Of a DNA stretch of 33,335 bases, positions 20,014 to 28,382 are shown one piece after another. The position numbers were made by a program, and so were the translations under genes. The DNA lies in NCBI GenBank assembly GCA_001768975.1, contig MEND01000230.1, positions 13,311 through 46,645 of the forward strand, read 5' to 3'. The stretch's first letter is position 1; every line of letters starts with the position of its first letter. The stretch comes from Bacteroidetes bacterium GWA2_31_9. Lineage in GTDB: Bacteria > Bacteroidota > Bacteroidia > Bacteroidales > GWF2-33-38. The notes beneath the pieces are model-generated. The model had not been told where the DNA came from and ran no database searches. It was given only the letters and a program-made list of their open reading frames with translations.

Positions 20014-21039
20014 ATGGACGCTTTAAGCAACATATCACAAATAAGTTTTACGCAAATCATATTGCCTTTTTTGGTTGCACTAACTTCTACATTAGTAATA
20101 TTGCCTTATGTAATAAAAGTTGCCAGAGATAAAAAATTATTTGATATACCAAACGAAAGAAAAATTCATACTGCATTAATTCCACGTTTTGGAGGTTTTG
20201 CAATATTCTTTGGATTAATTGTCTCTGTATTAATGTTTATGGATTCATTTGGAAGCTTTAGCTTCTTTTATTTATTTACCGCAATCATAATATTATTTTC
20301 AATAGGAATAATAGATGATGTTAAAGGAATGAGAGCAATGGACAAATTTTATGTTCAAATTTTAGCCGCTTTCATTGTAGCCTATGGAGGATTTCGTTTA
20401 GAATCATTATATGGATTATTTGGCATATATGAATTACCTATTGGAGTTCAGTATATTCTTACAACTTTAATAATTGTTGGTGTTACTAATGCCTATAATT
20501 TAATTGACGGAATTGATGGATTAGCCGGAGGAATTGGACTAATAAACTTTGTAGTACTAGGAATGATATTTTTACATCTTAATAACTTATCATTTGCTAT
20601 CATATCATTCGTTTTTGCTGGGTCAATTCTTGGCTTTCTTACTTTCAATTTTCAACCTGCAAAAATATTCATGGGCGATGCAGGATCGTTAATAGTTGGT
20701 TTTTCGATGATTTCAATAGGCATATATGCTATTAATAACAATGAGATTGTAAGCAATATGCGATATGTTACAAACATCAATATTATCATTGGGAGTATTG
20801 TGTTTTTACCAGTAATAGATACTTTAAGAGTTTTCTTTTTACGTTTAATTCACAAAAAATCACCATTTACACCAGATAAAAATCATATTCATCATATATT
20901 ACTAAATCAAGGATTAAATCACAGAAATAGCTCATTGATGCTATATGCTGCAAATATATTAATCATAATAATGGGCTTTATTTTAAAAGATATATCAATT
21001 GACAAAAGCTTTGTTAATCTATTTTATTTATCACACTAA
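20014..21039 (+). CDS. MraY/WecA-like undecaprenyl-phosphate sugar-1-phosphate transferase
   Basis: 341 aa; IPNERKIHTALIPRFGGFAIF, GIIDDVKGM, TNAYNLIDGIDGLAGGIG, FMGDAGSLIVGF, HHILLNQGLNHR. Confidence 0.93.
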   Translation: MDALSNISQISFTQIILPFLVALTSTLVILPYVIKVARDKKLFDIPNERKIHTALIPRFGGFAIFFGLIVSVLMFMDSFGSFSFFYLFTAIIILFSIGIIDDVKGMRAMDKFYVQILAAFIVAYGGFRLESLYGLFGIYELPIGVQYILTTLIIVGVTNAYNLIDGIDGLAGGIGLINFVVLGMIFLHLNNLSFAIISFVFAGSILGFLTFNFQPAKIFMGDAGSLIVGFSMISIGIYAINNNEIVSNMRYVTNINIIIGSIVFLPVIDTLRVFFLRLIHKKSPFTPDKNHIHHILLNQGLNHRNSSLMLYAANILIIIMGFILKDISIDKSFVNLFYLSH

Positions 21040-21050
21040 AAATTAAAATT

Positions 21051-21488
21051 ATGGGACAGCAAGATATTATAAGTATGATAGTCAATAATGATGTTAAAGC
21101 ATTACAAGTGTTTTTTAGTGATGTTGCCGGAAACGAAAAGCAAGTATCATTAGAAACAAATGATATTGACAACTTAATGAACAACAATGTTTGGGTTGAC
21201 GCATCAGATGTTACAGGATTACTTAATATTTGTGAAGACGAATATCTTTTAAAGCCTGACTTAAAGTCGTTCAGATTAGAAAGTATAAATGGAAATGGAA
21301 AGAAAAAAGCTATTTTCAGATGTACTGTTTTTGAGCAAAATGGTTCATTACATGAATTAAATATAGAATCAACTTATGTTGATTTATGCAAAATTGCAAA
21401 AAATACAGGCATTAATGAAATTGATTTCTTTAATGTTAATTTCAGCAATAACATGGTTACTCCAATTATAAAAAAAATAAATAATTAA
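21051..21488 (+). CDS. Standalone glutamine-synthetase N-terminal (beta-grasp)-like domain protein, no catalytic domain
   Basis: 145 aa; VKALQVFFSDVAGNEKQVSL, VWVDASDVTGLLNICEDEYLLKPDLKSFRL, AIFRCTVFEQNG, IAKNTGINEIDFFNVNF follow the GS-I N-terminal order VKFVDLRFTD.G..., FDGSSIGGW.GI.ESDM.L.PD, IRCDI.EP, YLRSTGI.D...F. Confidence 0.7.
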   Translation: MGQQDIISMIVNNDVKALQVFFSDVAGNEKQVSLETNDIDNLMNNNVWVDASDVTGLLNICEDEYLLKPDLKSFRLESINGNGKKKAIFRCTVFEQNGSLHELNIESTYVDLCKIAKNTGINEIDFFNVNFSNNMVTPIIKKINN

Positions 21489-21492
21489 GATT

Positions 21493-21633
21493 ATGATAAC
21501 GTTAATGGCGAATGTAGATTTTTTTGTTTTAGTAGTAATTACACTATTAGGAAGCTTAATAACTATTAAGACTACAATTAAAATAATAGGCTATTTATTA
21601 AGCAAGTTTTCTAGAAAAAGTCAGAAGATTTGA
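21493..21633 (+). CDS. 46-aa putative single-TM membrane microprotein
   Basis: ATG at 21493, TGA at 21631-21633: MITLMANVDFFVLVVITLLGSLITIKTTIKIIGYLLSKFSRKSQKI; starts 5 nt after the 145-aa CDS; hydrophobic core with basic C-terminus. Confidence 0.55.
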   Translation: MITLMANVDFFVLVVITLLGSLITIKTTIKIIGYLLSKFSRKSQKI

Positions 21634-21736
21634 AATTCATAGCTAAGGTTCTTTAAAATATTGTGATTTGTTGTTATTTGATTAATATAGTTAATAAAAT
21701 GAATAACTATAATCAATAAATTTAATTTAATTTTAT

Positions 21737-21744
21737 TAATTTTG
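21737..21744 (+). promoter_or_regulatory. Possible Bacteroidetes -7 element (TAnnTTTG)
   Basis: TAATTTTG 28 bp upstream of the sigma factor ATG; no convincing -33 TTG. Confidence 0.3.
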
Positions 21745-21771
21745 ATAGTAGAATAACCCAAATTAATAATA

Positions 21772-22332
21772 ATGCATCAAGCAGAAGAAACAGAATTAGT
21801 TAATAGGTGTCTGAAAAATGATGTAGAAGCTCAAAATAAGCTTTATAAAACTTATGCAAGAAAGATGTATGCTGTAAGCTGGAGGTTTGCAAGAGTAGGA
21901 GCAGAAGCAGATGATATTCTTCAAGAAGGTTTTATAAAAGTTTTTACAAAGCTAAATACATATAGACACGAAGGTTCTTTAGAAGGTTGGATTAGAAGAA
22001 TAATTGTTAATACCGCTTTAACTTATATAAAAAAGCATGGCGAGTATAAACAAGAGATTGACATTGAGAATATTGGCAATTGCGATATTGTAGAAGATGA
22101 AGCAATTGCAAATTTATCAAAAGAAGACATTTTGAAGTTAGTTCAGGAATTACCTGATGGAAAAAGAATGGTGTTTAACCTTTATGTTTATGAAGGATAT
22201 AGCCATAAAGAAATTGGCGAAATGTTGAATATAAATGAAGGAACTTCTAAAGGGCAGCTGTCAAAAGCAAAACAAATATTAAAAGAAAAATTGGAAAAAA
22301 TTAATATAAAGCTTTATGAAAGAGTATATTAG
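21772..22332 (+). CDS. RNA polymerase sigma-70 factor, ECF subfamily
   Basis: 186 aa; ADDILQEGFIKVFTKLNTYRHEGSLEGWIRRIIVNTALTYIKK (region 2), LPDGKRMVFNLYVYEGYSHKEIGEMLNINEGTSKGQLSKAKQILKEKL (region 4). Confidence 0.95.
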   Translation: MHQAEETELVNRCLKNDVEAQNKLYKTYARKMYAVSWRFARVGAEADDILQEGFIKVFTKLNTYRHEGSLEGWIRRIIVNTALTYIKKHGEYKQEIDIENIGNCDIVEDEAIANLSKEDILKLVQELPDGKRMVFNLYVYEGYSHKEIGEMLNINEGTSKGQLSKAKQILKEKLEKINIKLYERVY

Positions 22333-23041
22333 AAAAGATGTTGGGGATTATTTTTTCGATCGTACAAACGATTTCGAAATGTCTCCTCCTGAGCATATTT
22401 GGGAAAATATTCGTAAGGAAATTACTATACCTCAAGCCACTGTTAAACCACATTTTATTAGGTTTTGGCAATACTATACTATTTCTGCTATAGTTGGAAT
22501 AATTGCTATTTCAGCTTATTATTATTCAAATAATAGTAATAATTCTAATGTTATTGCTGAAAATATTGCTGTTACTACTCAAGAAACTACTGTTAATAAT
22601 ATTTTAAACGAATCATCTTCAAATACAATAGTCGAAGCTGAGAATAAAGAAGAAGTGCCAGAAATTAAATCAGAGATTGTTAAAGTTAAAAATGAAGATG
22701 CAGTTATTAAAAACGATTATATTGCACCAGTTGAGAAAGTTGTATCAAATAATTCAAATACAGAAAAAGCAAATGTTGCTTTAAATACTAAAGTAAGTGA
22801 AACTCAACCTTCAGTTATTAAAAGTGTTAAAAAATATAATATAAGTGCATCTGCTTTTGAAAATGTTAAGCAAATATTATTTGTAAATAATTTAGGCGAA
22901 AAAAGCATTATCGTAAATAATCCTAACCCAAATAAATTTGGCTTTTTTGAGGTTGATGTTACTAAATTAGTATCAGGTAGATATGAGATTAGAGTTGTTA
23001 CAGATAAAGAAGAAATTAAGCATAAAATAGAAAACTTTTAG
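22316..23041 (+). CDS. Putative transmembrane anti-sigma factor
   Basis: 241 aa; 17-nt overlap with sigma gene; cytoplasmic N-terminus (PPEHIWENIRKEI), single TM YYTISAIVGIIAISAYYYS, extracytoplasmic beta-rich C-terminus. Confidence 0.75.
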   Translation: MKEYIRKDVGDYFFDRTNDFEMSPPEHIWENIRKEITIPQATVKPHFIRFWQYYTISAIVGIIAISAYYYSNNSNNSNVIAENIAVTTQETTVNNILNESSSNTIVEAENKEEVPEIKSEIVKVKNEDAVIKNDYIAPVEKVVSNNSNTEKANVALNTKVSETQPSVIKSVKKYNISASAFENVKQILFVNNLGEKSIIVNNPNPNKFGFFEVDVTKLVSGRYEIRVVTDKEEIKHKIENF

Positions 23042-23046
23042 AATTT

Positions 23047-24132
23047 CTATATTTTAAGTTTACATATTTTAACTTCATCAAAATATTCCTCTTCATTTTT
23101 ATTTGAAACTGTACGTCTGAATTTTATGTTCTTAACCAAAAGAGAAATATAATAAGAAGACTCTATATCATTTGCTTCTGATTCAGTTACTTTTAAATAA
23201 ACTTTACCTTCAATTGGATTAAAAAAATTATTATCAGAATTAATTTCTTTTAAATAATTTTCACACTGTTCAGAGTTAATATTATTTGCTTCTATCAAAT
23301 AAACATTAATAATTTTATTTGGAAAGCTATCAATGCTAAATGTCGCTATAATATCTTTATAATCAGCAATATCGTGATGTAGCTTGATGAAAATAAATTT
23401 ATTTGCACTGATTTGCTGATAAACGCAAAGTTCGTTACAATAACCTCTTATAATTTCTGAATTTTGTGTAAAATCAGTACAATAATCTTTTGATAAATTT
23501 TCTTTGATTTCTGTTATTGCATTTTCAGAATTTGCCTCATTAACAGTATCTTTATCTTTCTTTTTCTTTTTCTTTATGAATGATTGTAATTGATAAAGAT
23601 TAATTCCAAAACCAACGTTTGCCGAAAGATGAAAATTTGAATCATAGTAAGGATGTTTACTTTTATCAAGTATTGCAAAACCTGGGTCAATTGTAAAGCT
23701 GAATCCAAAATGTAATAAATTTTCGGAAATTTCAACACCTGCTTTTAAAGCACTACCATAAACAAAGGGAGAGTATGGTTCAAAGCCAATTTTTTCGTTA
23801 TAATAATTATTTAACCATCCTAAATGAATTCCTAAAAATGGCTTAAACGAACTTCTTATATCAAAAAAATAATAGTTTGTTCCAAATCCAAAGTTATAGC
23901 TTTCATTAATTTGTAAACCATTTGTGGTAGTGTAGTGTGGACTGTAGCCTATACATAAATAATTTGCTAAATGATTTTTTCGATATTCGGCATTAATTCC
24001 ATATCCACTATATGCAGTACCTCTTCCACCCTTTATTACAAATAATTTATCGAAATAATTAGCCCCCTGACTAAAGCAAAAATTAGCAATTAATACTAAA
24101 ATTATTATATGTATGAAATACTTAAAGTGCAT
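23047..24132 (-). CDS. Hypothetical outer membrane/secreted protein
   Basis: 361 aa; signal peptide; GTAYSGYGINAEYRKNHLANYLCIGYSPHYTTTNGL beta-barrel-like pattern; KKKKKKDKD linker. Confidence 0.6.
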   Translation of the reverse strand: MHFKYFIHIIILVLIANFCFSQGANYFDKLFVIKGGRGTAYSGYGINAEYRKNHLANYLCIGYSPHYTTTNGLQINESYNFGFGTNYYFFDIRSSFKPFLGIHLGWLNNYYNEKIGFEPYSPFVYGSALKAGVEISENLLHFGFSFTIDPGFAILDKSKHPYYDSNFHLSANVGFGINLYQLQSFIKKKKKKDKDTVNEANSENAITEIKENLSKDYCTDFTQNSEIIRGYCNELCVYQQISANKFIFIKLHHDIADYKDIIATFSIDSFPNKIINVYLIEANNINSEQCENYLKEINSDNNFFNPIEGKVYLKVTESEANDIESSYYISLLVKNIKFRRTVSNKNEEEYFDEVKICKLKI

Positions 24133-24235
24133 TAATTCAAATATTTCACAAACCTAACAGAAAAATTACATATTTAAAAGTTTTTTATATCATACTTATA
24201 ATTTGTTAATTTGCAACAAATTCAATCCTTAATAT

Positions 24236-26011
24236 ATGAATGAAACTTATTTAATTCAACAAGTAATAAAGGCAATTAAAGGCTTATATCAGCATGATAT
24301 TCTCGAAAAGAATGTTCAAATTTCAAAAACCCGAAAGGAATTTTCTGGAGATTACACTCTTGTTGTATTTCCATTATTATCAATTAGTAAGAAAAGTCCA
24401 GAATCGACAGCGAATGATATTGGTGAGTATTTAAAAAATAATTATTCTGCACTAGAATCATTTAATATTGTAAAAGGCTTTTTGAATTTATCACTTAAAT
24501 CTGAATTTTGGATTGAAAAATTAAAATTATTTAATTCATTAAATGATAATTTAAGTTCGGCCAATAATAAAGTATTAATTGAATTTTCTTCTCCAAATAC
24601 TAATAAACCTCTGCATTTAGGACATATTAGAAATAATTTGATTGGGCATTCAGTTTCAGAAATATTAAAAAAAGCTGGAAATGAAGTAGTTCGTGTTAAC
24701 TTAATAAACGATAGAGGCATTCATATTTGTAAGTCGATGTTGGCATGGCAAAAATGGGGAAATGGAGAAACGCCTGCAAGTTCAAGCTTAAAAGGCGACC
24801 ATTTAATTGGGAAATATTACGTTTTATTTGATGTTGAATTAAAAAATGAAATTGCCGATTTAGTTTCTAAAGGAAATTCTGATGAATTTGCAAAAAACAA
24901 TACCTCATTGATGAAAGAAGCTCAAGAAATGCTTCAAAAATGGGAGAGGGGCGATATTGAAATTATTAGCCTTTGGAAAAAAATGAATTCATGGGTTTAC
25001 GAAGGCTTCGAACAGACTTATAATGCTTTAGGAATATCATTTGATAAAATATATTATGAATCTGAAACATATTTACTCGGAAAAAATATTGTTGCTGAAG
25101 GTTTAAAAAAAGGAATAGTCGAAAAGAAAACAGATAATTCAATTTGGGTAAATCTAACAGATGATGGATTAGACGAAAAACTACTTTTACGTGCCGATGG
25201 AACATCGGTTTATATTACTCAGGATTTGGGCACTGCAATTATGAGATACAATGAATATAAACCCAATAAAATGATTTATGTCGTTGGAAATGAGCAAAAT
25301 TATCATTTTCAGGTTTTAAAGCTAGTTTTAAAGAAACTTGGAAATGAATTTTCAGATTCTATTCAGCATTTATCGTATGGAATGGTCGAATTGCCCGATG
25401 GAAAAATGAAATCTCGTGAAGGAACTGTTGTTGATGCTGATAACTTAATTGATGAAATGATTGATACAGCACGACAGATTTCTGTAGAATTAGGCAAACT
25501 TGATGGCTTTTCAGATGATGAGAAAAATCAAATTTACAAAGCAATAGGCTTATCAGCTTTAAAATACTACATTTTAAAAGTTGACCCTAAGAAAAATATG
25601 ACTTTCAATCCGAAAGAATCTATTGATTTTAATGGCAATACCGGTCCTTTCATTCAATATACTTATGTGAGGATTAACTCTATTTTAAGAAAAGCTAACG
25701 ATTCAAATATTGAATATAAAAAAGTTGACAACAATTACGATTTAAATGAAAAGGAATTAGAATTAATAAAGTTATTAAATCAATATCAGTTAGTTATAAA
25801 CGAAGCTGCATCAAGTTTAAGTCCTGCAATTATTGCAAATTATACTTATGAATTAGCTAAAGAATTCAATCAGTTTTATCACGATTTTTCGATTTTAAAT
25901 GCAGAAAATGAAACAATAGTAAAATTCAGACTTTTACTAATATCTTTTTATAAAAATGTTTTAAAAGATGCAATGAGTTTGCTTGGAATTGAGATGCCTG
26001 AAAGGATGTAA
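24236..26011 (+). CDS. argS: Arginine--tRNA ligase
   Basis: 591 aa; IEFSSPNTNKPLHLGHIRNNLIGHSVSEIL (HIGH motif), RADGTSVYITQDLGTA, GMVELPDGKMKSREGTVVDADNLIDEM, C-terminal DALR domain. Confidence 0.97.
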   Translation: MNETYLIQQVIKAIKGLYQHDILEKNVQISKTRKEFSGDYTLVVFPLLSISKKSPESTANDIGEYLKNNYSALESFNIVKGFLNLSLKSEFWIEKLKLFNSLNDNLSSANNKVLIEFSSPNTNKPLHLGHIRNNLIGHSVSEILKKAGNEVVRVNLINDRGIHICKSMLAWQKWGNGETPASSSLKGDHLIGKYYVLFDVELKNEIADLVSKGNSDEFAKNNTSLMKEAQEMLQKWERGDIEIISLWKKMNSWVYEGFEQTYNALGISFDKIYYESETYLLGKNIVAEGLKKGIVEKKTDNSIWVNLTDDGLDEKLLLRADGTSVYITQDLGTAIMRYNEYKPNKMIYVVGNEQNYHFQVLKLVLKKLGNEFSDSIQHLSYGMVELPDGKMKSREGTVVDADNLIDEMIDTARQISVELGKLDGFSDDEKNQIYKAIGLSALKYYILKVDPKKNMTFNPKESIDFNGNTGPFIQYTYVRINSILRKANDSNIEYKKVDNNYDLNEKELELIKLLNQYQLVINEAASSLSPAIIANYTYELAKEFNQFYHDFSILNAENETIVKFRLLLISFYKNVLKDAMSLLGIEMPERM

Positions 26012-26012
26012 C

Positions 26013-26037
26013 TCTAAGAAAACAGTGTGTTTTTAGA
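26013..26037 (+). terminator. Candidate hairpin terminator after argS
   Basis: tctaagaaaaca-gtg-tgtttttaga immediately after the argS stop; AT-rich stem with one bulge. Confidence 0.4.
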
Positions 26038-26054
26038 AATCCCACATTTTAACC

Positions 26055-26084
26055 GAGCTTGCGAGCTCAACGAAGTTAAACTTC
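26055..26084. repeat. Tandem short hairpins
   Basis: gagct-tgcg-agctc (26055-26068) followed by gaagtt-a-aacttc (26072-26084). Confidence 0.6.
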
Positions 26085-26210
26085 AAAAATCAAATAAATC
26101 TCAAATTACATTTCGACAAGCTCAATGTATCGCAATAGCGTAATATACAAACTGTTTTGAGGATTGGAATTTGTTTGACATTTGTTTTATCGCTCAAACA
26201 GCTTGCAAAT

Positions 26211-28283
26211 TTATTTTGAAGTTATCACAAATTCTGTTCTACGATTCAAGGCACGGTGTGCATCGGAATCGTTTTTTGCAACTGGTTTTGTTTCGCCTAA
26301 ACCTTTGTAGCTTATTCTCGAAGGATCAATATCCATTAAAACCAAATAATTGTAAACGGACTTTGCTCTTTCGGTAGATAATATCATATTTTGTGCATCA
26401 TCGCCAACATCATCGGTATGTCCTTGAATTATAAACTTAATTGTCTGGTTTTCTTCCAAAAACTCTATAAAATTATCAAGCACAACAATACTTTCTGGTT
26501 TAAGGTTTGCAGAGTTAGTTTCAAAGTAAATGTTATTCAATTTAATCGTTGTACCAACTTCAATCTTTTTTACTTCAAAATTCAGTTTGGCTGGGATATC
26601 AATTCGCACTTCCATAGGCTTAATATCGGCAACAACATCAAGATGTGTCTGAGTTTTTGATACAATTGGTTTGATATACTGCGAAGCAAATGCATAACCG
26701 TCCTTTTTTACAGTAACAACAACATCTTCATCTTTTTTAACTGCAACAGCAAGAGCATATTCTCCTGTATTTTTATCGACTATTCCTTCGGTAACTTTTG
26801 CAGTTTTGATATTTTTTACAACAATTTTGGCATCGGTTAGGGCATCCCCTTTGTCGTTAACGAGTTGACCTTTCAGAAAAACTACATTTTCGGGACGAGC
26901 TTTTTCGTACAAATCAAATGAGTAAATGTCCCATCCTCCTTTTCCTGATAATTTATTCGACGAAAAGTAAGCCTCATGTCCATCGGTACTTACAACAAAT
27001 CCCAAATCATCATCTTCTGTGTTTATAGGGAATCCAATATTTTCGGGCTCGCTCCACTTCCCAAAATCGTCCATTTTTGAAAAATAAATATCGTAACCAC
27101 CAAGTCCAAAAAGACCATCAGAAGAGAAATACAAAGTTTGACTATCTGTATGAATATAAGGCGATTTATCATTTCCAGCTGAATTAATTACATTCCCAAG
27201 ATTTTCAGCTTTCGCCCAATTTCCTAAGTTATCTTTTAAAGTTCGGTAAATATCAATACCTCCCAATCCTCCTTCTCTTGCACTTGCAAAATACAAAACT
27301 TTGCCATCGGGCGAAATCGACGGTTGCCCCTCCCATGTTGACGTTCCGTTAATATTTGTACCCATATTTATTGGAACAGTCCATTTGCCATCTTCATAAT
27401 TTGATGAATATAAATCGCAGTTTTTGTATGGTTGACCTCCAACTCTAGTAAACTCACACATAGAGATGTACAGATTTTTATTGTCAATTGTTATAGTAAC
27501 TCCTCCTTGGTCTTTCCCTGCATTAAAAGGCGAAGGCATTGCCATGCCATCATCAAAAATGGTTATTTCGGTTCCGGGCAGACTTAATAATTTGCTAAAA
27601 GAAAACTCATCAACATCGCAGGCTGCAATACTGTTCATATCTTGTTTCAAATACCTTCGTGTATAAAACGCCATTTCTCCATCAGGCGATATTAAAGGCA
27701 AAAACTCATCTTTACCTGACGAAACACCTTCCAACGTTTTTGGCTTAAAAGGAACAGGATGACTTAATAAAAATTTATATTTTTCGATGTTTTTAATGTA
27801 TTCTTTTGACTCAGCAATTTCAACACTATTTTTATTGTTTCGGGCAACAAACTCTTTTAAATTAGTAAGTGCTAACTCATTTTTATGGTTTGTATAATAA
27901 TATTTACCCAAATAATAATATGAAATATAGTCGTAAAATGCTGGACAATACTCAATAACTTTTCCATAATATTCGACTAGCTTATTTGTGGTTCTTTCAA
28001 TTTTCCTTAGTTCATTAATATTTGCAGGAATTTTATCAAGTTTATCGAAACTAATTCCACCTAAAGTGAAATATGCATCAACAAATTCAGGTTCTACCTT
28101 TGTAGCCTCAATAAGTATCTGGATTGCCTCTTCCTCATTTGACTTTAATTTAGCAATTGCCTCATCGTATAATCGTAAAGCCTTTTTGTTTTTTATGGTT
28201 TTGCAATCGTCGCCACCATTAGTTGCAAATGAACTTACAGTAAGAATGGATAATATGTTTAATATTAAAATTAACTTTTTCAA
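26211..28283 (-). CDS. OmpA family protein with TPR-like N-terminus, PD40 repeats and carboxypeptidase-regulatory-like domain (PorE-like architecture)
   Basis: 690 aa; repeated PD40 motifs (QPSISPDGKVLYFASAREGGLGGIDIYR, LYFSSDGLFGLGGYDIYFSK, AYFSSNKLSGKGGWDIYSFD), KGQLVNDKGDALTDAKIVVKN, C-terminal IIQGHTDDVGDDAQNMILSTERAKSVYNYL. Confidence 0.92.
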   Translation of the reverse strand: MKKLILILNILSILTVSSFATNGGDDCKTIKNKKALRLYDEAIAKLKSNEEEAIQILIEATKVEPEFVDAYFTLGGISFDKLDKIPANINELRKIERTTNKLVEYYGKVIEYCPAFYDYISYYYLGKYYYTNHKNELALTNLKEFVARNNKNSVEIAESKEYIKNIEKYKFLLSHPVPFKPKTLEGVSSGKDEFLPLISPDGEMAFYTRRYLKQDMNSIAACDVDEFSFSKLLSLPGTEITIFDDGMAMPSPFNAGKDQGGVTITIDNKNLYISMCEFTRVGGQPYKNCDLYSSNYEDGKWTVPINMGTNINGTSTWEGQPSISPDGKVLYFASAREGGLGGIDIYRTLKDNLGNWAKAENLGNVINSAGNDKSPYIHTDSQTLYFSSDGLFGLGGYDIYFSKMDDFGKWSEPENIGFPINTEDDDLGFVVSTDGHEAYFSSNKLSGKGGWDIYSFDLYEKARPENVVFLKGQLVNDKGDALTDAKIVVKNIKTAKVTEGIVDKNTGEYALAVAVKKDEDVVVTVKKDGYAFASQYIKPIVSKTQTHLDVVADIKPMEVRIDIPAKLNFEVKKIEVGTTIKLNNIYFETNSANLKPESIVVLDNFIEFLEENQTIKFIIQGHTDDVGDDAQNMILSTERAKSVYNYLVLMDIDPSRISYKGLGETKPVAKNDSDAHRALNRRTEFVITSK

Positions 28284-28382
28284 ATCACACCAACGATTAT
28301 TGAAAACCAGTAAATATTATTAGCTAACTTTCTTAATTTAAATTACTTAATTTTCAAATTTTCAAATCTCCAAATAACTTAA

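Noticed and set aside
26391-26660. 89-aa + strand ORF and other + strand ORFs (27466..27666, 27988..28323)
   Set aside because: Antisense to the OmpA/PD40 gene, no recognisable domain.
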